A stretch of 9,498 nt of DNA, taken from assembly GCA_031295725.1 (NCBI GenBank), contig JAUMNV010000018.1, forward strand, positions 1 to 9,498. Reading direction: 5' to 3'. This DNA comes from Collinsella sp. (GTDB taxonomy: Bacteria; Actinomycetota; Coriobacteriia; Coriobacteriales; Coriobacteriaceae). Each line of letters opens with the position of its first letter. Positions within the stretch are counted from its first letter, which is position 1. Below the pieces are notes generated by a model. That model ran no database searches and was not told the origin of the DNA. It saw nothing but the letters and a program-made list of their open reading frames with translations. The position numbers and the translations under genes are program-made. This document shows positions 1 to 6,569 of the stretch, one piece after another.

Positions 1-2
1 GA

Positions 3-989
3 CTACAGCGCGAAGTCGCCGCCGACGAGCGTGGAGACGGGCTCCTCGTGGTAAACGGCGGAGATGGCCTGAGCGAACTCCTCGGCGACCGAGATGGTCT
101 TGATCTTGCCGCCGACCTCGACGGGAATGGCGTCGGTGACGAGGCACTCGACGATCGGGGCGTCGTTCAGACGTTCGATGGCCGGACCGGAGAAGATGCC
201 GTGGGTGGCGCAGACGTAGATGTCGCCAGCGCCCATAGCCTTGAGCTCCTTGACGTTGGCGCACAGGGTGCCAGCGGTGTCGATCATGTCGTCGTTGATG
301 ATGCAGGTCTTGCCCTTGATGTCACCGATGATGCCCATGACCTCGGCGGCGTTGTGGCGCGGACGGCCCTTGTGGGCGATGGCCAGGTCGCAGCCGAGCA
401 TGTCGGACAGCTTCTTGGCGGCCTTGGCACGACCCACGTCGGGGGAGACGACAACCAGGTTGTCGGTGTCGAAGTGCATGTTGTTGTAGTACTGGCCAAA
501 CAGCGGCAGCGCGGACAGGTGGTTAACCGGGATATCAAAGAAGCCCTGGATCTGACCCTGGTGCAGGTCGAGGGTGATGATGCGGTTGACGCCGGCGCGC
601 TCGAGCAGGTTGGCGACGAGGCGGGCGGTGATGGGCTCGCGCGGGCCGGCCTTGCGGTCCTGGCGGGCATAGCCGTAGTGGGTGATAACGGCGGTGATGG
701 AGCGGGCGGATGCGCGCTTGGCAGCGTCGGTGGCGATGAGCAGCTCCATGAGCATGTCGTTAACGTTGCCGCCGGCCACGGACTGAATCAGGAAGACGTC
801 GGCGCCGCGGACGGTCTCGTCGTAGCGGGCGTAAATCTCACCATTGGCGAACTGCTTTAGCGTAAGGCCCGAAAGCTCGACCCCAAGGTACTCAGCAATC
901 TTCTGAGCGAGGGGACGGTTGGAGGAACCGGAATACACGCGGATGGACTTGCGCATATTCTCCGACTTCTCGGGATCATTAATCGGCAT
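3..989 (-). CDS. prs: Ribose-phosphate pyrophosphokinase (PRPP synthase)
   Basis: Makes 5-phosphoribosyl-1-pyrophosphate from ribose-5-phosphate and ATP in the cytosol, feeding purine, pyrimidine, NAD, His and Trp synthesis. The 328-residue product is slightly longer than the usual ~315 because of about 12 extra N-terminal residues. Visible motifs: HYGYARQDRK at 104-113, the LHQGQIQGFFDIP metal/ATP segment at 142-154, the flexible catalytic loop HKGRPRHN at 206-213 (usually K-R-R-P-R-P-N, so slightly variant), and the PRPP-binding loop IINDDMIDTAGT at 230-241 with its paired aspartates. The start at 989 is supported by AGGAG at 997-1001 with 7-nt spacing; Met12 (position 956) is an alternative that would give the usual family N-terminus. 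The stop is the first complete codon of the window. It lies downstream of glmU on the same strand, a pairing common in Gram-positives, but a terminator intervenes. Confidence 0.97.
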   Translation of the reverse strand: MPINDPEKSENMRKSIRVYSGSSNRPLAQKIAEYLGVELSGLTLKQFANGEIYARYDETVRGADVFLIQSVAGGNVNDMLMELLIATDAAKRASARSITAVITHYGYARQDRKAGPREPITARLVANLLERAGVNRIITLDLHQGQIQGFFDIPVNHLSALPLFGQYYNNMHFDTDNLVVVSPDVGRAKAAKKLSDMLGCDLAIAHKGRPRHNAAEVMGIIGDIKGKTCIINDDMIDTAGTLCANVKELKAMGAGDIYVCATHGIFSGPAIERLNDAPIVECLVTDAIPVEVGGKIKTISVAEEFAQAISAVYHEEPVSTLVGGDFAL

Positions 990-1033
990 TACCCTTCTCC
1001 TTTATATCGAATGCCATATAGATGCCTTGTTGC

Positions 1034-1039
1034 ATTGTA
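1034..1039 (-). promoter_or_regulatory. Possible -10 box for prs
   Basis: On the minus strand TACAAT lies about 45 bp upstream of the prs start, in the gap after the glmU terminator. No good -35 hexamer sits 16-18 bp further upstream; a TTGACG at 1081-1086 is too far away to pair with it. The case for a promoter here rests mainly on the terminator between glmU and prs. Confidence 0.3.
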
Positions 1040-1130
1040 ACCGCGCGGCGGGGTTTATCGAGTCTTGATAACGTCTTTACCGTCAACGGACACGAACCGA
1101 CCACTCATCCGGCCACGCAGGTCAGCATAG

Positions 1131-1163
1131 AAAAAGGAGCCGTCCCCATGGGAACAGCTCCTT
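1131..1163 (-). terminator. Intrinsic terminator of glmU
   Basis: Reading the minus strand, AAGGAGC (1163-1157) pairs with GCTCCTT (1140-1134). The stem continues inward through mostly paired bases to a 4-nt CATG loop at its centre, about 13 bp in all with two G-U pairs. It is followed directly by a T-run ending at 1131. It begins 17 bp after the glmU stop and has no comparable T-run on the plus strand, so it serves glmU. Confidence 0.85.
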
Positions 1164-1180
1164 AGGTGCTTGGTAAAACG

Positions 1181-2593
1181 TTATACCTCGTCGTCCTCGT
1201 GCAGACGGCGGCGATAATCGGCGGCCCAGCCCTCAATATTTACCTGACGGGCGCGGCCCAGACCGAGCGCGTCTGCCGGGACCGGCTCGGTGATGACAGA
1301 GCCGGCGGCCACGAGCGCGCCGTCGCCAATCTGGGCGGGCGCGACCATCATGGTGTCGGAGCCGATGAAGGCATCCTTGCCGATGACGGTCTTGTGCTTG
1401 CGCACGCCGTCGTAGTTGCAGGTGATGGAGCCCGCGCCCACGTTGACGCCGGAGCCCATGGTGGTATCGCCGATGTAGGACAGGTGCGGCACCTTGGAGC
1501 CCTCGCCGATCGTGGACTTCTTGATCTCCACGTGCGTGCCGGCCTTGGAGCCGTCGAGCATGTGGGTGCCCGGGCGCAGGTAGGCGCGCGGGCCGCAGTC
1601 GACGCCGTTCTCGATGATGGCCTCGATGGCGATGGTCTCATCGATGGTGCAGCCGCTGCCGACGGTGGTGTCGGTGAGGCGGCTGTTGGGACCGAGCTGG
1701 CACTCCTCGCCCACGGTGACGTGGCCGATCAGATGCGTCTGCGGCCACACGACGGTGTCGCGGCCGATAACGGCATCGGGGCCGATCCAGGCCTGCGTGG
1801 GGTCGATGAAAGTAACGCCCTCGGCCATCCAGTGCTCGTTGATGCGGTCGCGCGCAATGGCGGTAAGCTGTGCGAGCTGGATGCGGCTGTTGACGCCCAG
1901 GCCGTCGCGGTAGTCATCGCAGTGGAAGATGGAGACTGCCTGGCCGTGGCCCTTGAGGATCTCGAGCATGTCGGGCAGGTAGTACTCGGACTGCGCGTTG
2001 TCGTTGCCGATCTCGTCAATGTGGGCGGCGAGCTGCGCGCCGTCGAAGGCGTAGCAGCCGGCGTTGCACTCGAGCAGCGTGGCGGCCTGCTCGGGTGTGC
2101 AGTCCTTCTGCTCGATGATGCGTTCGATCTGGCCGTCGGCACCCAGCTTGATGCGGCCGTAGCCGAAGGGGTCGGGCGGGGTCATGGTCATGACGGTGCA
2201 GGCGAGCTCGCCGGTGGCGACGGTCTGCGCGAACTTGGCGACGGTGTCGGCGGTGATGAGCGGCAGGTCGCCGTTGAGCACGACGACGGGGCCTTGCGTG
2301 ATGCCGCAGGCCTCGAGCGCGACCTTCACGGCGTGACCGGTGCCCAGGCGCTCGGTCTGCTCAACGCACTCGACCTTGGTGGCGCTGTTGGCATAGGCGC
2401 CGTCGATGAGGGCGCGCATCTCGTCGGCGTGGCTGCCGATGACGACCACGACGCGGCTGCAGCCGGCCTTGATGGTGGCGTCGACGATCCACTGGACCAT
2501 GGGCTTGCCCAGGATCTTGTGCGAAACCTTGCAGTGGTTCGACTTCATGCGGGTGCCCTCGCCGGCAGCGAGGATAATTGCGGTTGCGTCCAT
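1181..2593 (-). CDS. glmU: Bifunctional GlmU: GlcN-1-P acetyltransferase / GlcNAc-1-P uridylyltransferase
   Basis: Catalyses the last two steps to UDP-N-acetylglucosamine, the cytosolic precursor for peptidoglycan. The 470-residue length matches the family (~456-470). The N-terminal uridylyltransferase domain shows LAAGEGTRM at 8-16, Lys26, GTGHA at 84-88, the metal site NGD at 107-109 and GVNSR at 233-237. The C-terminal left-handed beta-helix acetyltransferase carries hexapeptide repeats from about residue 265, with Arg340, Lys358, the catalytic-type His370 in VPHLSYIGD, and NYD at 393-395, equivalent to the known active-site residues of E. coli GlmU. The frame stays open upstream to 2803, but the start at 2593 is preferred: it has AGGAG at 2599-2603 with 5-nt spacing and begins exactly at the conserved nucleotide-binding strand. 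It ends at a strong terminator and is divergent from the ECF operon. Confidence 0.97.
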   Translation of the reverse strand: MDATAIILAAGEGTRMKSNHCKVSHKILGKPMVQWIVDATIKAGCSRVVVVIGSHADEMRALIDGAYANSATKVECVEQTERLGTGHAVKVALEACGITQGPVVVLNGDLPLITADTVAKFAQTVATGELACTVMTMTPPDPFGYGRIKLGADGQIERIIEQKDCTPEQAATLLECNAGCYAFDGAQLAAHIDEIGNDNAQSEYYLPDMLEILKGHGQAVSIFHCDDYRDGLGVNSRIQLAQLTAIARDRINEHWMAEGVTFIDPTQAWIGPDAVIGRDTVVWPQTHLIGHVTVGEECQLGPNSRLTDTTVGSGCTIDETIAIEAIIENGVDCGPRAYLRPGTHMLDGSKAGTHVEIKKSTIGEGSKVPHLSYIGDTTMGSGVNVGAGSITCNYDGVRKHKTVIGKDAFIGSDTMMVAPAQIGDGALVAAGSVITEPVPADALGLGRARQVNIEGWAADYRRRLHEDDEV

Positions 2594-2625
2594 GTGATCT
2601 CCTGTTACGTTATAGAGACGTGTGT

Positions 2626-2653
2626 TTGGAAACGATACACGGCGCAATATGAT
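2626..2653 (+). promoter_or_regulatory. Candidate promoter of the ECF transporter operon
   Basis: TTGGAA (2626-2631), a 16-bp spacer and TATGAT (2648-2653) form a plausible sigma-70-type promoter in the 193-bp gap divergent from glmU. It would start transcription near 2660, giving a leader of about 125 nt if translation begins at 2787. The open frame of ecfT extends upstream across this promoter, which argues that the upstream part of that frame is not translated. I recognise no cobalamin, folate or other riboswitch consensus in the leader. Confidence 0.4.
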
Positions 2654-2786
2654 ACCGCAGGCATATGTTGAGCGCGTAGCGATTGGTTTGCGGCGGTTGA
2701 GGCTTGCGCCGCCGGCGTGGCGTTTGCGCTGCTTGCGTGCGGCGTTGGCGGTGCTGCGGAGCCGTCGTTTGAGCGAGGGGACGGGG

Positions 2787-3680
2787 GTGCCCGTGGACAA
2801 CATACAAGAGGAGTTTGGCGGCGAACCCGTCGCGGCATTTTCGATGTCGCATCCGGCGGTGCCGGCGCTCTACATGGTGCTGACGTTGGGGCTCACCATG
2901 TTCTCGATGCAACCGGTGCTGATTGCGCTATCGCTTGCGGGCGGGTTGGCGTACGGGCTTGCGACGCGCGGTGTTGCGCGCACGTTGGGCGCGCTTCGCT
3001 GGCAGCTGCCGGTGATTTTGATCATTGCGGTGCTCAATCCGCTGTTTAGTGCATCGGGCTCGACGGAGCTGTTTCGTATTGGCATGCGTGCGGTGTATCT
3101 AGAGAGCATGGTTTACGGCCTGTGCATGGGCGGGCTGTTCGTGGCGAGCGTGCTGTGGTTTGAGGCCGCGGCGTCGATGCTCGAATACGACAAGGTACTT
3201 GCGCTTTTGGGCAACGCCGTGCCGGTGCTCGCGCTCATGATCTCGATGTGCATGCGGCTTATCCCGCAGTTTTTACGCCGCGGTCGTACGGTACTGGCGG
3301 TGCAGGATGCGATTGATGTGCCGGGTCGCGCGCCGGCCGATCCCGTGCGTTCGCGCCTACGGGCATCGAGCGTGTTGATGGGCTGGGGCATGGAAGATTC
3401 GCTGGAGCGCGCGGACGCCATGCGCTCCCGTGGATGGGGCGCCGCGACACGTCGCACGACGTACGCGCGGTATCGGCTGGGTCGCGGCGATGTTGCCGCG
3501 CTGGTTGGGCTTGCGGTGTTTGGTGCCGCTGCGGTGGCGGTGGCATGGACCGCGACAACGCAGTATTCGTTTTACCCGCAACTATCGGTGCCGGCGCCGT
3601 GGCTGGGCTATGTCGTGTACGCTGCCTGGATGATGCTGCCCTGCGTGTTGCATGCGATCGATGAGAAGAGGTTCGGCTGA
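2787..3680 (+). CDS. ecfT: ECF transporter transmembrane coupling protein EcfT
   Basis: Membrane component of an energy-coupling factor vitamin/metal importer; it links the ATPase to the substrate-binding S-component. From a GTG at 2787 the product is 297 residues. Hydrophobic helices lie near residues 27-58, 73-90, 108-128, 145-161, 235-255 and 272-291. The cytoplasmic part between the fourth and fifth helices carries ERADAMRSRGWG (207-218), the family's Arg-Gly coupling signature that docks on the ATPase grooves. The N-terminal HPAVPALY segment is typical for the CbiQ/EcfT family. The start is uncertain: GTG 2787 has GAGG at 2775-2778 with 8-nt spacing; GTG 2793 and ATG 2844 are in frame too. 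The frame is open back to 2622, but that part is Arg-rich and overlaps a likely promoter. Its stop overlaps the ATG of the ATPase gene (TGATG), so the two are translationally coupled. Confidence 0.88.
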   Translation: MPVDNIQEEFGGEPVAAFSMSHPAVPALYMVLTLGLTMFSMQPVLIALSLAGGLAYGLATRGVARTLGALRWQLPVILIIAVLNPLFSASGSTELFRIGMRAVYLESMVYGLCMGGLFVASVLWFEAAASMLEYDKVLALLGNAVPVLALMISMCMRLIPQFLRRGRTVLAVQDAIDVPGRAPADPVRSRLRASSVLMGWGMEDSLERADAMRSRGWGAATRRTTYARYRLGRGDVAALVGLAVFGAAAVAVAWTATTQYSFYPQLSVPAPWLGYVVYAAWMMLPCVLHAIDEKRFG

Positions 3681-5323
3681 TGGCTCGGTTGGATAGGGGA
3701 CCGGTGTCGGGCGCGGCATACGGCCCGGATATGCCGGCGATTGAGGTGCGGAGCCTGAGCTTTGCCTACCCCGATGCGGATGCTGCGGTGCTCGAGGGAC
3801 TCGACTGGTCTGTTCCCCAAGGTGCATTTGCGCTGCTTGTCGGCGGTACCGGATCGGGTAAGTCGACGTTGCTGTCGCTACTCAAGCCCGAGATCGCTCC
3901 GGCGGGCGAGCGCACTGGCGAACTGCTCGTGCTGGGCGAGAACGTCGCCGACATGGATGTGCGGGCATCGGCGGAGCGCGTGGGCTATGTGTTCCAGGAT
4001 CCCGAGAACCAGATCGTGTGCGAAACCGTGTGGCACGAGATGGCGTTTGGCCTGGAAAACTTGGGGCTAGCGCGTGATGAGATGCGCCGTCGCGTAGCTG
4101 AGACCAGCTATTTCTTTGGGCTGGAAGATTGGCTTCACCGCGATACTGACACGCTTTCGGGCGGTCGCAAACAGTTGCTGTCGTTGGCGGCCGTTCTGAC
4201 GCTGCGCCCGCGCGTGCTGCTGCTCGACGAGCCCACGTCTCAGCTTGATCCGGTTGCGGAGAAGAATTTCCTGCACGCGCTGTTTCGTGTGAATCGCGAG
4301 CTGGGCTGCACGGTTGTTGTGGCGACGCATCAGCCGCGCCCAATGCTCGAATACGCGACGTGTGCGTACCGGATTGAGGACGGTCGCGTGCGCGAGGTGG
4401 CGGATATGGCTTCTTTGGGACGCCGAGAATCGCTGTTTTCCGATGACATGTTGGGGTGGGGTGCCATCCGATGTGCAAATAAAGGAGTATTCAGCAGGCG
4501 TGAGGACAATTTGGGCTCTCTGGAGCCGCCCGGGGACGTATCGAGCGCGAAAAAAAGTTCGGAATTGGACAAATCGTCCGAATTTGTGGCGCAAACGTCG
4601 CTCGAGAACGGCTCGGAAGCCTTCTCGCGCACGGATGGAAGCAGAATACTCCAAAAAATGCACGGCGGGTCGGCTACCACCCTGTCGGAAGGCTGGTTTC
4701 GCTACGATCGAGCGTCCGGCTGGGTGCTGCGCGGGCTCGATGCTTCGTTTTCGGCTGGCGCGGTGCATGCAATCGTGGGCGGCAACGGATGCGGTAAGTC
4801 GACGATGCTCTCGGTGCTGGCGAAGACCGCCAAGCTGCAGCGCGGCCGCATGGTGCGCGAAGCGGCCTCGGCGGCGCTGCTGCCACAGAATCCCAAGGCA
4901 TTGCTGGTTGCCGAGACGGTTCGCGATGAGCTGATGGAATGGGCCTCGACCTGCGGATACGACGAGGCCGCAGCACGGGAGCAGACAGCGCGCCTGGGTC
5001 TGGCGGGCTTGGAGGCGCGTCACCCGTACGATCTTTCGGGCGGTCAGTGCCAGCTGCTTGCGTTGGCAAAGCTGCTGTTGATTGGCCCCGAGCTGCTATT
5101 GCTCGATGAGCCCACCAAGGGTTTGGACCTGGCCAGCCGCCGCATCATCGCCCGTGCCCTGCGTGACCATGCGAAGGCTGGCGGCACCGTCATCATGGCT
5201 ACGCACGATTTGGACTTTGCCGAGCAGGTAGCCGACGACGTCGCCATGATGTTTGACGGCGAGATTGCCTGCGTGGAGCCCCCGGCCGACTTCTTTGCCG
5301 ACAACGTGTTCTATAGGGCGTGA
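3680..5323 (+). CDS. ecfA: Fused double-domain ECF ATPase (EcfA-EcfA')
   Basis: Energises the ECF importer by ATP hydrolysis on the cytoplasmic face. One 547-residue chain holds two ABC domains, replacing the separate EcfA and EcfA' subunits. Domain 1: Walker A GGTGSGKST (55-63), Q-loop VFQDPENQ (104-111), signature LSGGRKQ (159-165), Walker B LLLDEP (180-185), His217. Domain 2: Walker A GGNGCGKST (367-375), Q-loop PQNP (402-405), signature LSGGQCQ (452-458), Walker B LLLDEP (473-478), His509. Both sites look catalytically intact. The linker at about 265-335 is polar and Ser/Glu/Lys-rich, and its DNA (about 4478-4670) is less GC-rich than its surroundings. The start ATG overlaps the ecfT stop, with AAGAGG at 3666-3671 as ribosome site. 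A few residues precede the first domain, so Met18 (MPAIEVRSLSF) is a possible later start. Confidence 0.95.
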   Translation: MARLDRGPVSGAAYGPDMPAIEVRSLSFAYPDADAAVLEGLDWSVPQGAFALLVGGTGSGKSTLLSLLKPEIAPAGERTGELLVLGENVADMDVRASAERVGYVFQDPENQIVCETVWHEMAFGLENLGLARDEMRRRVAETSYFFGLEDWLHRDTDTLSGGRKQLLSLAAVLTLRPRVLLLDEPTSQLDPVAEKNFLHALFRVNRELGCTVVVATHQPRPMLEYATCAYRIEDGRVREVADMASLGRRESLFSDDMLGWGAIRCANKGVFSRREDNLGSLEPPGDVSSAKKSSELDKSSEFVAQTSLENGSEAFSRTDGSRILQKMHGGSATTLSEGWFRYDRASGWVLRGLDASFSAGAVHAIVGGNGCGKSTMLSVLAKTAKLQRGRMVREAASAALLPQNPKALLVAETVRDELMEWASTCGYDEAAAREQTARLGLAGLEARHPYDLSGGQCQLLALAKLLLIGPELLLLDEPTKGLDLASRRIIARALRDHAKAGGTVIMATHDLDFAEQVADDVAMMFDGEIACVEPPADFFADNVFYRA

Positions 5324-5327
5324 TGGG

Positions 5328-6041
5328 ATGACGGACTGTCGTTTCTCGTGTTTACTCACAAAACTGGAGATTCCGCTGTTGTTGGCGGTGCCGGCGGTGA
5401 TGGCAACGGCGTTGCTGGCGGGCGTTGAGCAGGCGGCGCTCGCCATGCTTGTCGTGGTGGCGCTGGTGCTTGCGCTGTTCTTTGCAGGCTACGAGGCGTC
5501 GCGACCGGGCCTGCGCCAGATTATGCCCACGCTGGTGCTGGCGGCGCTGGCGGCGGCGGGCCGCATCTTGTTCGGCCCCATTCCCGACTTTAAACCCGTG
5601 AGCGCCATCGCCATCATCGCCGGGGCGACGCTCGGGCGTCGCAACGGCTTCATGGTCGGCGCGTTGGCAGCACTGACCAGCAATTTCTTTTTTGGGCAGG
5701 GCATGTGGACGCCATGGCAGATGTATGCCTGGGGCCTGGTTGGCTATGTTGGCGGTGCGCTGGCGCATGCCGGTGCGTTCGACCGTGCGGATGGAACCGT
5801 GCGCATGCCGGCGCTGTTGGCGTATGGCTTTGCCTCGGGTCTGCTGTACGGCGTGGTGATCAACGCGTACGACATTATCGGTTTTGTACAACCGCTCACG
5901 TGGGCGGGCGTCGTGGCGCGTCTTGCCACGGCAGTGCCGTTCGATATCACACACGGCCTCGCGACCTGCGTGTTCTTGGCCGCCCTCTACAAGCCTTGGT
6001 GTCGACGGATCAACCGCGTTGTCGTGAAATACGGGCTGTAG
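5328..6041 (+). CDS. ECF transporter S-component, CbrT-like (candidate cobalamin uptake)
   Basis: Substrate-binding membrane subunit of the ECF importer, 237 residues and almost wholly hydrophobic, with six to seven predicted helices. Diagnostic segments are GRILFGPIPDFKPV at 78-91 and FFFGQGMWTPWQM at 120-132. From memory these belong to the S-component group that includes the vitamin B12 transporter CbrT; that substrate is therefore a family-based inference. Related S-components with other or unknown substrates exist, and no B12 riboswitch was recognised upstream. Small-residue spacing in the helix at 71-79 is compatible with EcfT docking. The ATG begins 4 nt after the ATPase stop with only a weak ribosome site, so translation is probably coupled. 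The frame opens earlier (5253), but that part overlaps the ATPase gene. Having its own S-, T- and A-components together makes this a dedicated (group I-like) ECF transporter locus. Confidence 0.88.
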   Translation: MTDCRFSCLLTKLEIPLLLAVPAVMATALLAGVEQAALAMLVVVALVLALFFAGYEASRPGLRQIMPTLVLAALAAAGRILFGPIPDFKPVSAIAIIAGATLGRRNGFMVGALAALTSNFFFGQGMWTPWQMYAWGLVGYVGGALAHAGAFDRADGTVRMPALLAYGFASGLLYGVVINAYDIIGFVQPLTWAGVVARLATAVPFDITHGLATCVFLAALYKPWCRRINRVVVKYGL

Positions 6042-6068
6042 GGCTGGTTGCGCCGGGGCGTGAATCAA

Positions 6069-6081
6069 TACTTCCGAAGTA
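6069..6081. repeat. Short dyad TACTTC-C-GAAGTA
   Basis: A perfect 6-bp inverted repeat around a single central base, abutting the left edge of the 166-bp palindromic element. There is no T-run after it, so it is not a terminator. It could be a protein-binding dyad, a remnant of an insertion target, or chance. Confidence 0.4.
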
Positions 6082-6247
6082 CCATTTCAAAACTATGCCG
6101 GTTTACGGGGCTAGATTAGCGTAGGCCGACCATACCGGCTTTTTTCAAAATAGAGCAAGCCGTTTACCTGAGGTTTTATTATTTCGGAATTGCGTATGGT
6201 TGGGGGTTCGCGATTCAGCCCCGTAAACCGGCATAGTTTTGGAATGG
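6082..6247. repeat. 166-bp palindromic (hairpin) element 1
   Basis: The terminal arms 6082-6112 and 6217-6247 are inverted copies: 30 of 31 positions pair by Watson-Crick rules and the other is a G-T. The inner 24 bases (for example ACTATGCCGGTTTACGGGG within 6092-6110) are perfect. After a 13-nt unpaired gap on each side a second stem pairs in exactly the same register: CCGACCATAC (6126-6135) with GTATGGTTGG (6194-6203). The constant register shows that it is one long palindrome, not two accidental ones. It carries an intrinsic terminator (6123-6145). It has no ORF and no clear target-site duplication. It resembles a MITE or REP/BIME-type non-autonomous repeat; its copy number cannot be judged from one window. 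Confidence 0.8.
6123..6145 (+). terminator. Probable intrinsic terminator of the ECF operon
   Basis: GCCG (6125-6128) pairs with CGGC (6136-6139) around a 7-nt loop, extended by a G-T and an A-T pair, and is followed by a run of six T. The GC stem is short but the T-run is good, and it lies 80 bp after the last gene of the operon, inside palindromic element 1. The same bases can alternatively form the inner stem of the large hairpin. Confidence 0.5.
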
Positions 6248-6290
6248 CCGGCTGATATGACGGGCATCGTGGCCCTCAGAGAGCCAAATC

Positions 6291-6334
6291 GATCCGTTTT
6301 CCTCCGTCTCCAGACGTCCCCGGGGAATCAGTTG
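6291..6334. repeat. Direct repeat, left copy (degenerate)
   Basis: GATCCGTTTTCCTCCGTC (6291-6308) recurs with one change at 6540-6557, and the following CCCC-GGGG-ATCA-TTGG part also recurs, interrupted here by a few extra bases. It lies 9 bp left of palindromic element 2, in the same orientation as the right copy. Upstream bases (CCCTC...GAG, 6274-6282) also resemble CCCTCGCGAGG at 6522-6532, so the unit may be longer. Confidence 0.6.
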
Positions 6335-6343
6335 GCGGCGCTT

Positions 6344-6503
6344 GCCACGAAACTGGCCCATCTACTACGTTTAGCTTGATACCCCCGACCATGACCGCGT
6401 TTTATGAAAAACCGCAGGCTTTCTACCTGCGGTTTTCTTTTTGCGTTGTTCGCTGTGGTTGAGGGTAGTGGCTTAAACGTAGTAGATGGGTCAGTTCCGT
6501 GGC
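6344..6503. repeat. 160-bp palindromic (hairpin) element 2
   Basis: The arms 6344-6373 and 6474-6503 pair over 30 positions with 28 Watson-Crick pairs, one G-T and one mismatch; the core CCCATCTACTACGTTTA (6357-6373) is perfect. A second stem in the same register pairs 6380-6391 with 6456-6467 (TACCCCCGACCA against TGGTTGAGGGTA, one mismatch and one G-T). The centre is a strong bidirectional terminator (6408-6442). The differences between arms are transitions, as expected from decay of an originally perfect palindrome. There is no ORF inside. Size, layout and an inner motif match element 1 although the outer arms differ. Confidence 0.78.
6408..6442. terminator. Bidirectional intrinsic terminator
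   Basis: AAAACCGCAGG (6408-6418) and CCTGCGGTTTT (6426-6436) form a perfect 11-bp stem with a 7-nt loop. T-rich tails follow on both strands (CTTTTT on plus, TTTTTC on minus). Placed between convergent genes, it can end transcripts of both the ECF operon and the exonuclease gene. Confidence 0.88.
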
Positions 6504-6534
6504 GGGAGGGCCGCGTGGGTTCCCTCGCGAGGTG

Positions 6535-6569
6535 AAAATGATCCCTTTTCCTCCGTCCCCAGGGGATCA
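6535..6569 (-). terminator. Likely intrinsic terminator of the exonuclease gene
   Basis: On the minus strand TGATCCC (6569-6563) pairs with GGGATCA (6545-6539) across a 17-nt loop and is followed by TTTT. It begins 7 bp after the stop codon of the exonuclease gene. It coincides with the right copy of the direct repeat, so the repeat may have supplied the terminator. Confidence 0.55.

Noticed and set aside
48..860. Long open frame on the plus strand opposite prs
   Set aside because: The same GC-driven antisense artefact: low-complexity translation, no ribosome site, and a full PRPP synthase on the other strand.
1166..2671. Long open frame on the plus strand opposite glmU
   Set aside because: It is a mirror of the GC-rich glmU codons. 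The translation is a Gly/Ala/Val/Asp-rich string without domains, and the minus strand encodes an unmistakable GlmU.
2654..2786. Riboswitch (cobalamin, folate or other) before the ECF operon
   Set aside because: I searched by eye for conserved cores and found none. The region is GC-rich and unremarkable, so it is not reported as a feature.
4500..5323. The second ATPase domain as a separate gene
   Set aside because: The frame is continuous through the linker with no stop, and I see no well-placed ribosome site and start before domain 2, so one fused protein is the simplest reading.
6249..6275. Hammerhead-like core (CTGATATGA) in the intergenic region
   Set aside because: The CUGAUGA core is not exact, and no GAAA core with flanking stems was found at the proper places.
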